This document shows positions 26,302 to 34,743 of a stretch of 64,000 nucleotides of DNA, in pieces (the first letter of the stretch is position 1; the number at the start of each line of letters is the position of its first letter). The notes under the pieces were generated by a model. The model saw only the letters and a list, made by a program, of their open reading frames with translations, was not told the DNA's origin and did no database searches. The DNA lies in NCBI RefSeq assembly GCF_003096095.1, contig NZ_CP015453.1:124001-188000 (forward strand). The letters are read 5' to 3'. The translations under genes were made by a program, and so were the position numbers. Origin of the DNA: Dietzia psychralcaliphila. GTDB taxonomy: Bacteria; Actinomycetota; Actinomycetes; Mycobacteriales; Mycobacteriaceae.

Positions 26302-26338
26302 TTGCCGTATCGCGCCAAGAGGTTGCTCTATCGCGCCA
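26302..26338. promoter_or_regulatory. Direct-repeat operator for the VirS-like regulator
   Basis: TTGCnnTATCGCGCCA occurs twice, at 26302-26317 and 26323-26338, exactly 21 bp apart (two helical turns), between the divergent FMO and AraC starts. Spacing and orientation are typical for an AraC-family dimer site. Confidence 0.7.
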
Positions 26339-26357
26339 TCTGGCGCAGTGTTCTGGT

Positions 26358-27404
26358 GTGGCTTACGTGCGTTCTGCAGGACTGCGGGGTGTGAGGGCGG
26401 TGATCGACGCGCTCGGAGGGGACGCCGACGACCTCGCACTGCGATGTGGACTGCCGGACGGTGCGCTCGACAGTGACGAGATCCTTGTGCAGGATCTCGC
26501 GATCGGATTTCTCCTCGAGACCGCGGCCGTCGAGTTGCGCTGTCCGGATTTCGGCCTGAGGGTGGCGCTGCGTCAGGACCTGGGACTGCTCGGCCCCGTG
26601 GCCGCGGCCATCAGGCACGCTCCGACCACCACCCGGGCGTTGGAGATGACCTCCAAGTATCTGTTCTTCCACGCCCGCTCGCTCGAGATCACGGTCGTCC
26701 CTGATCCGGAGGATGATCCCAATGTGCTGGGGGTGCGGTTCGGCTACCGCGACGACGCCGCCGCGCTGCCGCCCCAGGCGGTCGACATGGTCCTGCTCTT
26801 CCTCCACCGGTCCATGGTCACGCTCCTCGGGGGAGAGTACGGATTGCTGTCGGTCGAGCTCCCGAACCCCCTCAACACGGCACCCGGTCGCTACCGGGAG
26901 CTCTTCGCCGCTCCGGCGAGGCCCCTCGCATCGGCCGCGATGCTCCGGGTCCCCGCCATGCTCCTCGGCAGGGAGATCACGGGCGGTGGCCTGATGGCCC
27001 ATGAGCTCGCCCTGAGCTATCTGGAACAGCACGGTCCCGCACGGGACCAGACCTACGCCGAGCGGACCAGGGCCCTCCTCCTGCGCTCTCTCGACACCGG
27101 GACCTCGACTCTCGCCGGGGTCGCCGAACTCCTCGCGGTGTCCCCGCGAACTCTGCAGCGACACCTGAACCGTGAGGGCGCCTCCTTCTCCGCGATCCGG
27201 GACGAGGTGCGCCGCGACGTGGCCGCCCGACTGCTGGCGACGACCGAGATTCCCCTCTATCAGATCGCCTCGGCCCTGGCGCTGGACGATGTGACGACGT
27301 TCAGTCAGTACGCCCGGCGCTGGTGGGGGATCACGGCCAGGGAGTTCAGGTCCGACCGGAAGGGCTCGGCGGGCGCGGGTCGACCGGTTATCGAGCTTTC
27401 CTGA
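26358..27404 (+). CDS. AraC-family regulator, VirS-like
   Basis: A 348-residue activator. The N-terminal 'arabinose-binding-like' domain (residues ~15-200) has the OruR/VirS-type pattern AAVELRCPDFGLRVALRQDLGLLGPVA. The C-terminal AraC helix-turn-helix spans ~245-335 (GVAELLAVSPRTLQRHLNREG, then IASALALDDVTTFSQYARRWWG). It is divergent from the MymA-like FMO, as virS is from mymA in M. tuberculosis, where VirS activates that operon. The 21-bp-spaced direct repeats in the 90-bp gap are its likely site. Start GTG 26358 is six bases after CAGTGT. It may also influence the acyl-CoA synthetase downstream. Confidence 0.88.
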   Translation: MAYVRSAGLRGVRAVIDALGGDADDLALRCGLPDGALDSDEILVQDLAIGFLLETAAVELRCPDFGLRVALRQDLGLLGPVAAAIRHAPTTTRALEMTSKYLFFHARSLEITVVPDPEDDPNVLGVRFGYRDDAAALPPQAVDMVLLFLHRSMVTLLGGEYGLLSVELPNPLNTAPGRYRELFAAPARPLASAAMLRVPAMLLGREITGGGLMAHELALSYLEQHGPARDQTYAERTRALLLRSLDTGTSTLAGVAELLAVSPRTLQRHLNREGASFSAIRDEVRRDVAARLLATTEIPLYQIASALALDDVTTFSQYARRWWGITAREFRSDRKGSAGAGRPVIELS

Positions 27405-27424
27405 CGAGTGTCAGCTGCGCTGGC

Positions 27425-27430
27425 TATGAT
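27425..27430 (+). promoter_or_regulatory. Probable -10 element (TATGAT) for the acyl-CoA synthetase gene
   Basis: TATGAT 37 bp before ATG 27467 is the best -10 match in the short gap after the AraC gene. Confidence 0.4.
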
Positions 27431-27466
27431 CCAGGTCACACTGACCCTGCGTCCCCGAGGACCCCC

Positions 27467-29083
27467 ATGGCCGACACCGTTCGCGAACAACTCCGCCGTC
27501 ACGCCGACTCCGACTCCCCGGCGATCCGCTACGAGGACCTGACCGTCACCTGGCGCGAGTACATCGCGGCCGCCGACCGGCGCGCCGGAGCCCTCGACGC
27601 GGTGCTCGACGACTCCCGGCCCCGGCACGTGGGCACGCTCCTGGAGAACACCCCGGAGATGCTCTACGCGCTCGCCGCCGGCGCTCTCGGCGGCGTCGTC
27701 ATCGCCGGCATCAACGCGACCCGTCGCGGTGAGGGGCTGGCCCGCGACATCAGGCGTGCGGACTGCCAGATCCTGCTCACCGACTCCCAGCTCGCTCCCC
27801 TGCTCGACGGGCTGGACCTGGGCGACGTCAAGGTCATCGACACCGACTCGGACGAGTGGGCGGCCACGGTCGCCGCGTCGGAGCCTCCCGCCGACCCCCC
27901 GGTGGCCGATGCCGGAGACCCGTTCATGCTCATCTTCACCTCGGGGACCTCGGGGGACCCGAAAGCCGTGCAGGTCGGCAACTTCACGGTCACCATGTCG
28001 GGCGAGGCGCTCGCGCCGTCCTTCGAGCTCACCGCCGACGATGTGCTGTACCTGTCCATGCCGCTGTTCCACTCCAACGCCATCATGAGTGGCTTCTCGC
28101 CCGCGATCGCCGTGGGCGCCACCATGGTGCTCGCCCGCCGCTTCAGTGCGACCCGCTTCGGCGACGACATCCGCAAGTACGGGGTCACGTACATGAACTA
28201 CGTGGGTAAACCGCTCGCGTACATACTCGACACCCCGGCTCGCCCCGACGACGCCGAGACCACACTCCGGGCGGCCTTCGGGAACGAGGCCGCGGCCAAG
28301 GACATCCCCGCGTTCGCCGAGCGTTTCGGCTGCACCGTGCGGGACGCCTACGGCTCCACGGAACTCGCGATCATCATCGTCCGGACCGAGAACTCGCCAC
28401 TCGAGTCCATCGGCGAACCGTTCCCGGGGGTCGCGGTGTACGACCCGGCCACGATGACCGAGTGCCCCCGCGCGATATTCGACGACACCGGAGCGGTGGC
28501 CAACCTCGACGAGTGTGTGGGCGAGCTGGTCAACACCGAGGGTGCCGGCTTCTTCGCCGGTTACTACAACAACGAGCAAGCCACATCCGATCGCATGCGG
28601 GACGGGATGTACTGGTCCGGCGACCTGGCCTACCGCGACGCCGACGGCAACGTGTACATGGCCGGTCGCAGCGGGGACTGGCTGCGGGTCGACGGGGAGA
28701 ACATGGCGGCCGGCATCATCGAGGAGATCCTCCTCCGGCATCCCGCGGTCTCCCGGGTGGCGGTCTACGGACTGCCCGACCCCCGCGGCGTCGGCGACCA
28801 ACTCGCTGCGGCCGTGGTGGTCCGCCACGACAGCGAACTCGACCCCACCGGTCTCGAGGAGTTTCTGGCCTCCCAGTCGGATCTCTCGACGAAGGCGTGG
28901 CCGCGCTGGGTCCGGGTCTCCGATGCGCTCCCCACCACCGCGACCAACAAGATCCTCAAGAGGGATCTGATCAAGGACGGCGTGGGCGGCACCGGCGACG
29001 GTGCCGACACCTGGTGGGAGCGGGAGGAGCGCGGCACGGCCTATTCGGTCCTCGCCGACTCCCGTGCGGGTACCGCGGTCTGA
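27467..29083 (+). CDS. Long-chain acyl-CoA synthetase, FadD17-like
   Basis: Adenylates a carboxylic acid and joins it to CoA. The 538-residue ANL enzyme shows the P-loop LIFTSGTSGDPKAVQV (~residue 150), AYGSTELAI (~290, A5 motif), YWSGDLAYRDADG (~380, A7) and the catalytic Lys motif TNKILKRDL near residue 500. It lies 62 bp downstream of the VirS-like gene and 13 bp upstream of the LLM flavoenzyme. A FadD gene is also part of the mymA operon in M. tuberculosis (fadD13), so the neighbourhood looks like a rearranged lipid-oxidation locus. The substrate is likely a fatty or sterol-side-chain acid. Confidence 0.85.
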   Translation: MADTVREQLRRHADSDSPAIRYEDLTVTWREYIAAADRRAGALDAVLDDSRPRHVGTLLENTPEMLYALAAGALGGVVIAGINATRRGEGLARDIRRADCQILLTDSQLAPLLDGLDLGDVKVIDTDSDEWAATVAASEPPADPPVADAGDPFMLIFTSGTSGDPKAVQVGNFTVTMSGEALAPSFELTADDVLYLSMPLFHSNAIMSGFSPAIAVGATMVLARRFSATRFGDDIRKYGVTYMNYVGKPLAYILDTPARPDDAETTLRAAFGNEAAAKDIPAFAERFGCTVRDAYGSTELAIIIVRTENSPLESIGEPFPGVAVYDPATMTECPRAIFDDTGAVANLDECVGELVNTEGAGFFAGYYNNEQATSDRMRDGMYWSGDLAYRDADGNVYMAGRSGDWLRVDGENMAAGIIEEILLRHPAVSRVAVYGLPDPRGVGDQLAAAVVVRHDSELDPTGLEEFLASQSDLSTKAWPRWVRVSDALPTTATNKILKRDLIKDGVGGTGDGADTWWEREERGTAYSVLADSRAGTAV

Positions 29084-29096
29084 TGGGCTGCGCCTG

Positions 29097-30092
29097 ATGG
29101 TCTACGTCGTCACCCGCTTCGACTTCCGGGCGCCCGGCGCGGATGCGATCGAGCGGCGGGACCGCTACCGGGCTGCCCTCGAGATGGCCAGGTACGCGGA
29201 GGAATCGGGCCAGGACGCCGTCAACCTCTCGGAGCACCACGGCTCGGACGACGGCTATCTCCCGTCGCCACTCATCGCGGCCTCGGCGGTCGCGGCGGTG
29301 ACCCACCGCATCCAGATCGCGGTGTGGGCCCTGGTCGCGCCCCTGTACGACCCGGTCCGGCTGGCCGAGGACATCGCCGTCCTCGACCACGTGGCGTCCG
29401 GGCGGGTGAGCTTCACCTTCGGGCTCGGCTACCGGCCGGTCGAGTACGCGATGCACTCGCGGGACTGGAAGGGACGAGGGGTACGACTCGAGCGGCAGCT
29501 GGAGACCATGCTCGCGGCGTGGGCGGGGGAGCCGGTCGGTGACGACCCGGTCGACGGCTCGCCGCGAGCGGGCGTGACGCCGAGACCGTTCTCGGACCCC
29601 TACCCGCTGATCTTCCTCGGCGGCGGGGGTGCGGCCGCCCGACGTGCCGGCCGCCTGGGGATGCACTACCAACCGCAGCTCGACGACCCCGCGCTCACCG
29701 AGCTGTACCGGGCCGAGTGCCGGGCCAACGGGCACGAGCCCGGCCTCGTCGTGGCCCCGGTCCCCGGCCCCGCCGCTGTGTTCTGTGCGCGGGATCCCGA
29801 GGAGTTCTGGGAGCGGTACGGTGCGTACCTCCTCGCGGACGCGGAGGCCTACCGGGCCTGGCAGATGGGACCCGGCCGGAGTTCGTTCGTCCACTCCGAC
29901 GCGCGCTCGGTGGAGGACCTGCGTGCCGAGGGGGTGTACCTGGTCGCCACCCCGGACGAGCTGGTCCAGCGGGTCCGGGCTCGTGAACTGGGCTTGATCG
30001 CCAACCACCCGCTGTGCGGGGGGATGCCGATCGACGCCGCGTGGGAGTCGCTCCGGCTGATCGGGGAGCGGGTGCTGCCGGACGTGCGGTGA
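29097..30092 (+). CDS. LLM-class (luciferase-like) flavin-dependent oxidoreductase
   Basis: A 331-residue TIM-barrel flavoprotein using FMN or F420. The N-terminus VTRFDFRAPG is followed by NLSEHHGSDDGYLPSPL (conserved EHH near residue 42), RIQIAVWALVAPLYDPVRLAEDIAVLD and the family segment GRVSFTFGLGYRPVEY. ATG 29097 lies 13 bp after the acyl-CoA synthetase stop, so the two are probably one transcript. It may reduce or oxygenate the CoA-linked or sterol-derived product, but no substrate can be read from the sequence. The spacer to the next gene has its own promoter. Confidence 0.8.
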   Translation: MVYVVTRFDFRAPGADAIERRDRYRAALEMARYAEESGQDAVNLSEHHGSDDGYLPSPLIAASAVAAVTHRIQIAVWALVAPLYDPVRLAEDIAVLDHVASGRVSFTFGLGYRPVEYAMHSRDWKGRGVRLERQLETMLAAWAGEPVGDDPVDGSPRAGVTPRPFSDPYPLIFLGGGGAAARRAGRLGMHYQPQLDDPALTELYRAECRANGHEPGLVVAPVPGPAAVFCARDPEEFWERYGAYLLADAEAYRAWQMGPGRSSFVHSDARSVEDLRAEGVYLVATPDELVQRVRARELGLIANHPLCGGMPIDAAWESLRLIGERVLPDVR

Positions 30093-30175
30093 GGAACTCG
30101 TGATCGGGCGCCGCGCCCGGGCCGCGCAATCGACGGTGCCCCGTTCGGTCGGCGACCGGTCCGCCCCGGGGGCCG

Positions 30176-30181
30176 TAGTGT
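30176..30181 (+). promoter_or_regulatory. Leaderless -10 element (TAGTGT) for the DoxX-like gene
   Basis: TAGTGT is followed by seven bases and then ATG 30189. Confidence 0.55.
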
Positions 30182-30188
30182 CGGGCGA

Positions 30189-30569
30189 ATGGGAAACGAC
30201 ACCGCGGAATTAGTCCGGTACTGGTCCATGCCCGTTGCGCTGGGGGCGATGGGCGCACTGCACTTCGTGGCGCCACGTCCCTTCGACGGGCTCATCCCCC
30301 CGGAGCTGCCCGGTAGCGCCCGGGCGTGGACCTACGGGTCCGGCGTGGCCGAGATGGCTGTGGCGGCGCTGTTGGCCGTGCCGCGGACCCGGGCCCTCGG
30401 CGGGGCCGCTGCCGTGGCGCTGTTCGTCGGGGTCCTGCCCGGGAACGTGCAGATGGTCCGGGCCTGGCGCAGGAAGCCGGTGTGGCCCTACCAGGTGATC
30501 GCGTGGGGCCGCCTGCCCTTACAGGTGCCGATGATCCTCGCCGCCGAGGGCATCCGCCGAGGCGCCTGA
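30189..30569 (+). CDS. DoxX-like membrane protein
   Basis: A 126-residue protein with four hydrophobic stretches: around residues 12-32 (MPVALGAMGALHFVAP), 48-66, 70-88 and 100-120. The pattern LGAMGALHFVAPRPFDGLIPPELPG is typical of the DoxX-like family, whose members are often redox-linked, but the function here is unknown. It is transcribed alone from a leaderless promoter and converges on the deaminase-like gene with a 5-bp gap. Confidence 0.75.
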   Translation: MGNDTAELVRYWSMPVALGAMGALHFVAPRPFDGLIPPELPGSARAWTYGSGVAEMAVAALLAVPRTRALGGAAAVALFVGVLPGNVQMVRAWRRKPVWPYQVIAWGRLPLQVPMILAAEGIRRGA

Positions 30570-30574
30570 CACGC

Positions 30575-31597
30575 TCACGCGGGGAGGGTGGCCGTCCGTT
30601 CCCAGTCATCGACCCCTGCCAGAGCATCGCGCTTGAGAGCGGCGGGTGCGAAGGAGGAGTCGATCGACGCCCGGGCGCACCCGGCGAGTCGCGCCTCCGA
30701 GATCCCCATGCGCTCGTGTGCCAGCACGTACTCGTCCACCACGTCGACGCCGAACAGCAACGGGTCGTCCGCACCGATCGAGCAGCGGACCCCGTCGTCC
30801 AGCAGCGCGGGGAGCGGGTGATCCCCGAGCGAGGGATACACGCCGAGGACCACATTGGAACTCGGACACACGTCCAGGCACACCCCGCTCGAGGCGAGCA
30901 TCTCCACCACCCGGGGGTCCTCGGCGGCGCGGACCCCGTGCTGGATGCGGTCGGCGCCCAGGTCCAGAGCGGACCGCACCTCCTCGGGTCCGGCCAGCTC
31001 TCCGGCGTGCGGCACCACCCCGAGACCGGCCTCGCGGGCGATGGAGAAGGCGTCGGCCGCACCGGCCACGGGATTGCCGCGCTCATCGGCCACGAGACCC
31101 ACGGCCACGACCCCACGGCCGGCGAACCGCGCGGCCAGCCGGGCGGCCTCGAGTGCGTGGGCGGGCCCGGCTCCGCGGTCGATACTCACGATGGCGCCCG
31201 TCCACACCCCGTGGCGCCGGCCGGCCGCCGCGGCGGTCGGGAGGATGAACTCCAGGGCGTCCTCGGCCGTGTCGAAGGCGGCTGACTTGTCCGGGATGGA
31301 GGCGAACTCGATCGCCACGACGCCCTGCGCGGCGGCGTCGGCCACCACCTCGTCGAGCAACCGCGCGACCCGCTCCGGGGTGCGCAGTAGCGCGATGAGC
31401 AGGCCGTAGGCGTCGAGGAAGCGGGTGAAGTCGGGGAACTCCACGAGCGGCGGGACCTCCACGCCGTCCTCGCCACACCACTGACGCATCGTGTCCTCGC
31501 GCATCGCGGCCTCGAGGTGCACGTGCAGGTGCGCCTTGGGTAGGGCGGCGTAGCGCTCGTACGAGGGGGAGGGCCCGGCCGGTGCCGGGAGGCTCAC
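30575..31597 (-). CDS. Adenosine deaminase-family hydrolase
   Basis: A 340-residue TIM-barrel metal hydrolase that deaminates adenosine or a related purine or cytosine nucleoside. Motifs: PKAHLHVHLEAAM (zinc His-x-His, residue ~20), VVPHAGE (His, ~200), IQHGV (His, ~225) and SIGADDPLLF (catalytic Asp pair, ~285). The usual LH.HL..GS reads HLHVHLEAA, as in divergent family members, so substrate is uncertain. GTG 31597 overlaps the symporter stop (GTGA), coupling nucleobase or nucleoside breakdown to an amino-acid-type symporter upstream. Whether the transporter feeds this enzyme is inference. Confidence 0.82.
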   Translation of the reverse strand: MSLPAPAGPSPSYERYAALPKAHLHVHLEAAMREDTMRQWCGEDGVEVPPLVEFPDFTRFLDAYGLLIALLRTPERVARLLDEVVADAAAQGVVAIEFASIPDKSAAFDTAEDALEFILPTAAAAGRRHGVWTGAIVSIDRGAGPAHALEAARLAARFAGRGVVAVGLVADERGNPVAGAADAFSIAREAGLGVVPHAGELAGPEEVRSALDLGADRIQHGVRAAEDPRVVEMLASSGVCLDVCPSSNVVLGVYPSLGDHPLPALLDDGVRCSIGADDPLLFGVDVVDEYVLAHERMGISEARLAGCARASIDSSFAPAALKRDALAGVDDWERTATLPA

Positions 31598-33063
31598 CCC
31601 TTCGGCTCGACGTCGCGCGCCTCGTCGGCGACGTGCTGCAGTGTCATCGGATCGGTGCCGTCCCAGGACGTGACGTTGCGGGCCTGCGGCAGGTCGTCAC
31701 GGTGGAAGACCGGGTTGTGGCCCTTGGCCTTCTGCTGCAGGTAGTGCCGCAGCAGGGCCACCGCGAGTCCGCCGAGCGGGATGATCGCGATGAGGTTGAT
31801 GGTGGCCATGACGCCCATGAACAGGTCGGCGAGGTTCCAGATGAGGTCAACCGAGCCCAGGCTGCCGCCGAGGACGGCGAGCACGACCAGCACGCGGAAG
31901 GTCCGCAGCGCGGCGGGGTTGCCGCGCAGGAAGGTGATGTTGGCCTCGCCGTAGTACGAGTTGCCCAGGATGGAGGAGAACGCGAGGAAGAAGATCACGA
32001 CCATCAGGAAGGGCACGCCCCAGTCACCGACGGAGGCGGCCAGCGAGTCCTGGGTGAGCGTGATGCCCTCGCGCTCGCCACCGAAGTCCGGGTTGGCGAG
32101 CAGGATGATGAACGCCGTGGCCGAACAGACGACGATCGTGTCGAAGTAGACGCCGAGCGCCTGGACGAGTCCCTGCTTGACGGGGTGCGAGACCGACGCG
32201 GTGGCGGCGGCGTTGGGCACCGAGCCCATGCCGGCCTCGTTGGAGAACAGTCCGCGACGCATGCCCTGCATGATGGCCGCGCCCACGGCGGCACCCGCGA
32301 CCTCGCGCAGACCGAGCGCGTGACCCACGATGAGGGAGATCATCCCCGGGACCTCGGTGATGTTGAGGGCGACGACGACGAGGGCGACGAGGATGTACGC
32401 CACCGCCATCACCGGGACCAGGATCTCGGTGACCGCGGAGAGCCGCCGGATGCCGCCGAAGATCACGACTCCCACGACGAGCGCGAGCACGATCCCGATG
32501 ACCAGGCCGGGAGTGAAGCCCTCGAGGGAGAACTGGTTGCGCACGGACTGGGCGATGGAGTTGGCCTGGACCGCGTTGAAGACGAACCCGTAGGTGACCG
32601 TGATGATGACGGCGAACACGACGGCCAGCGGCTTCCAGCCCAGCCCGTCACGGATGTAGTAGGCGGGGCCGCCCACGTAGGAGTCCTTACCCCTGACCTT
32701 GTACAACTGCGCGAGCGTGGATTCCACAAACGCGGTGGCGCCACCGATGATCGCCAGCAACCACATCCAGAACACCGCGCCCGGCCCGCCGACCGTGATC
32801 GCGATCGCGACGCCGGCCACGTTTCCGGTGCCCACGCGGGACGCGGCGGAGATGGTGAACGCACGGAAGGCCGAGATGCCCTTCTTGTCCTTCTCGATGT
32901 TCGAGGGCTTCTCGAGGATCGCTCTGAACATCTCCGGGAACATCCGGATCTGGACGATCAGGGTGGTGACCGAGAAGTACAGTCCGGCACCCACCAGGAG
33001 CGCGATCACCGCGTACCAGTAGACGTCGTTGATGGACACGATGAAGTCGGTGATGGCGCTCAC
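31594..33063 (-). CDS. Sodium:alanine (AGCS) family symporter
   Basis: A 489-residue inner-membrane Na+/H+-coupled amino-acid importer with ~10-11 membrane segments. AGCS signature GTGNVAGVAIAITVGGPGAVFWMW (residue ~80) and the downstream GGPAYYIRDGLG. The GTG at 33063 is preceded by TACCGT seven bases upstream, so it looks leaderless. It leads a two-gene transcript with the deaminase-family gene. Alanine or glycine are the typical substrates; a nucleoside-derived one is possible given the partner. Confidence 0.88.
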   Translation of the reverse strand: MSAITDFIVSINDVYWYAVIALLVGAGLYFSVTTLIVQIRMFPEMFRAILEKPSNIEKDKKGISAFRAFTISAASRVGTGNVAGVAIAITVGGPGAVFWMWLLAIIGGATAFVESTLAQLYKVRGKDSYVGGPAYYIRDGLGWKPLAVVFAVIITVTYGFVFNAVQANSIAQSVRNQFSLEGFTPGLVIGIVLALVVGVVIFGGIRRLSAVTEILVPVMAVAYILVALVVVALNITEVPGMISLIVGHALGLREVAGAAVGAAIMQGMRRGLFSNEAGMGSVPNAAATASVSHPVKQGLVQALGVYFDTIVVCSATAFIILLANPDFGGEREGITLTQDSLAASVGDWGVPFLMVVIFFLAFSSILGNSYYGEANITFLRGNPAALRTFRVLVVLAVLGGSLGSVDLIWNLADLFMGVMATINLIAIIPLGGLAVALLRHYLQQKAKGHNPVFHRDDLPQARNVTSWDGTDPMTLQHVADEARDVEPKG

Positions 33064-33070
33064 TCAGGAG

Positions 33071-33076
33071 ACGGTA
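33071..33076 (-). promoter_or_regulatory. Leaderless -10 element (TACCGT) for the symporter gene
   Basis: TACCGT on the minus strand, seven bases, then GTG 33063. Confidence 0.6.
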
Positions 33077-33106
33077 GTCGATCAACGCTCGTGTGACGAT
33101 GCGACC

Positions 33107-33112
33107 TACCCT
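33107..33112 (+). promoter_or_regulatory. Leaderless -10 element (TACCCT) for the patatin gene
   Basis: TACCCT, seven bases, then GTG 33120. It is divergent from the symporter promoter 30 bp away. Confidence 0.6.
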
Positions 33113-33119
33113 GGGTGTC

Positions 33120-34010
33120 GTGACCGATCTTTCCCCCACTGCCCCGGATGTCGCCGTCCTGTTCGAGGGCGGCGGAATGCGGGCGGTTCACACGGCGGGA
33201 GTCGTGGAGACCCTCATCGATGCCGGCATCCACGGGGGAATGGCCGCCGGGATCTCGGCGGGCGCGACCCACGTGGCCAACTATCTCTCCCGCGAAGGCG
33301 TCCGGGCGCGGAAGAGCTTCGTGGAACTCGCGGCGGACCCCAACTTCGGGGACTGGCGCAGCTTCGCCCGGGGCAAGGGACTGTTCAACGCGGAGTACAT
33401 CTACGAGCAGACCGGTCTCCCCGACCAGGTGTTGCCGTATGACTTCGACACCTTCGCGAACAGTGGCACGGCTGCGAGGATCGGGACGTTCCGGTGTTCG
33501 GACGGCGCCACGGTCTTCTGGACGGAGGATGACGCCTCGGGCATGCCGGAACTCATGCGGATGGTCAGGTCGTCCTCGACGATGCCGGTGTGGATGCCGC
33601 CGGTGCTGATCGACGGCGAGTACTACGTGGACGGGGCGCTGGGCCATGACGGTGGGATCCCGCTGTCCGCGGCGCAGGTGGCCGGCTACGAGAAGTTTCT
33701 GGTGGTGCTCACTCAGCCCAAGGGGTATCGGAAGATCCCGCCGCGGCGGCTGACGCCGTTCTACCGCTCGTACTTCCGGAGGTTCCCGGCGGTGGGGGAG
33801 GCACTTCAGCACAGGTGGGCGCTCTACAACGAGACGCTCGACGAGATCGAGGCTCTGGAGGAGTCAGGGAGTGCGCTCGTGTTCCGTCCGAATCGGGTGT
33901 TGATACGCAGTTACGAGCGCAGGGTCGACCGTCTCGCCGAGGCCTACGTCCTCGGGAGGGAGCAGGCCCGACGCGAGGTCGACACCTGGCTCGAGTTCTG
34001 CGGGATGTGA
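33120..34010 (+). CDS. Patatin-like phospholipase
   Basis: Lipid acyl hydrolase with a Ser-Asp dyad. Of 296 residues: oxyanion loop EGGGMRAVH near residue 16, nucleophile elbow GISAGATH (GxSxG, ~46) and the Asp motif YVDGALGHDGG near 165 (DGA). I chose GTG 33120 because the TACCCT hexamer lies seven bases upstream; GTG 33093 would add nine residues. No signal peptide, so cytosolic or membrane-peripheral. The first half holds the whole catalytic core, and the C-terminal third is charged and helical. The strong terminator at 34047-34074 follows. Confidence 0.88.
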   Translation: MTDLSPTAPDVAVLFEGGGMRAVHTAGVVETLIDAGIHGGMAAGISAGATHVANYLSREGVRARKSFVELAADPNFGDWRSFARGKGLFNAEYIYEQTGLPDQVLPYDFDTFANSGTAARIGTFRCSDGATVFWTEDDASGMPELMRMVRSSSTMPVWMPPVLIDGEYYVDGALGHDGGIPLSAAQVAGYEKFLVVLTQPKGYRKIPPRRLTPFYRSYFRRFPAVGEALQHRWALYNETLDEIEALEESGSALVFRPNRVLIRSYERRVDRLAEAYVLGREQARREVDTWLEFCGM

Positions 34011-34046
34011 GACCGCCGGCGTCGGCACGTCGCCCGAAAATGTGAG

Positions 34047-34074
34047 ACGCCCCGGTGGCGGACCACCGGGGCGT
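34047..34074. terminator. Bidirectional terminator between patatin and the small peptide gene
   Basis: Perfect 12-bp stem (ACGCCCCGGTGG / CCACCGGGGCGT) with a CGGA tetraloop. On the minus strand a T-rich ATTTT follows. It serves the convergent patatin and small-peptide genes. Confidence 0.85.
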
Positions 34075-34086
34075 GTCGAGTCGGGA

Positions 34087-34233
34087 TCAGGAGCCGAAGA
34101 GCTGCGCGCCGCCACCGAGGGTCCAGAGGATGTACTGCGGCAGGTTGAGAAGGCCGTCGATCGCGGCGGAGCCGACGTTCGGGACCAGATCAGCAGAACC
34201 GTTGGACAGGCCGAACCAGAAGTCAGAGAACAT
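34087..34233 (-). CDS. 48-residue hydrophobic peptide A, PorA/PorH-sized
   Basis: Starts at ATG 34233 behind GAAAGGG and encodes MFSDFWFGLSNGSADL... through IDGLLNLPQYILWTLGG to a GS end. It is aromatic- and glycine-rich, without a cleavable signal peptide, and amphipathic in character. Small unprocessed peptides of this size form cell-wall porins (PorA, PorH) in corynebacteria, but sequence identity to those is not evident. The divergent neighbour 34468-34650 shares the pattern GS-x2-(I/L)(V/I)D-x-L-x-x-LP...WT-x-(F/G)G, so the two look like diverged paralogues. It ends in the strong terminator at 34047-34074, so it is a real transcription unit. Confidence 0.65.
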   Translation of the reverse strand: MFSDFWFGLSNGSADLVPNVGSAAIDGLLNLPQYILWTLGGGAQLFGS

Positions 34234-34467
34234 GTGATGCCCTTTCGAGAGAGGTGCCCCACGAGTTGGTGGGGTACATCACACACGGTACGGACGATTT
34301 CTGACTGATTCCACAAACATGCCTCTCGGGTAAAGGTTCTCAGCATATTCGTAACAGCGACGCTGGGGGGTTCCTACTTAATGAGGATCGTCATATGATC
34401 GGAGCAGGGCGACCGAGATGTAGTCCAACGGGTGGGCTGTTCAGTGCCGCTCTGGAAGGAGTTCATC
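34234..34467. promoter_or_regulatory. Divergent control region of the two small peptides
   Basis: AT-richer 234 bp between the two divergent starts. Plus-strand AAGGAG at 34454-34459 and minus-strand GAAAGGG are both good ribosome-binding sites. No further gene is visible. Confidence 0.5.
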
Positions 34468-34650
34468 ATGTGGGGCAGTCTCTTCGATTTCGCAGGGTCG
34501 ACGATCGGCGCGGCGGGCAGTCTGGCCACCAACACGGGATCGACGCTCGTCGACAGCCTGACGTTCCTCCCGGTCCACATCGCGGAGGTCTTCTGGTGGA
34601 CCGTGTTCGGTGTCGCCGAGGATCTGGGTTCGAGCCTACCGGTGGCCTGA
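34468..34650 (+). CDS. 60-residue hydrophobic peptide B, PorA/PorH-sized
   Basis: ATG 34468 follows a strong AAGGAG site. The peptide starts MWGSLFDFAGSTIGAAGS and has the stretch STLVDSLTFLPVHIAEVFWWTVFG near residues 26-48, with no signal peptide. It is a likely paralogue of divergent peptide A. Ser/Gly/aromatic composition, small size and lack of charge fit a mycomembrane pore or surface peptide; a toxin peptide or phenol-soluble-modulin-like role is another possibility. A perfect 14-bp hairpin at 34674-34704 follows, so the gene is monocistronic. Confidence 0.65.
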   Translation: MWGSLFDFAGSTIGAAGSLATNTGSTLVDSLTFLPVHIAEVFWWTVFGVAEDLGSSLPVA

Positions 34651-34673
34651 CGATCCATCCGACGGTCTGATCC

Positions 34674-34704
34674 TCAGCCGCCTCCCGTCGCGGGAGGCGG
34701 CTGA
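34674..34704. terminator. Terminator after small peptide B
   Basis: Perfect 14-bp stem (TCAGCCGCCTCCCG / CGGGAGGCGGCTGA) with a TCG loop, 24 bp past the stop. No U-tract. Confidence 0.8.
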
Positions 34705-34743
34705 TCCCGTGAGTGGGGCAGGGGGCGAGGCGCCGGGGCATAT

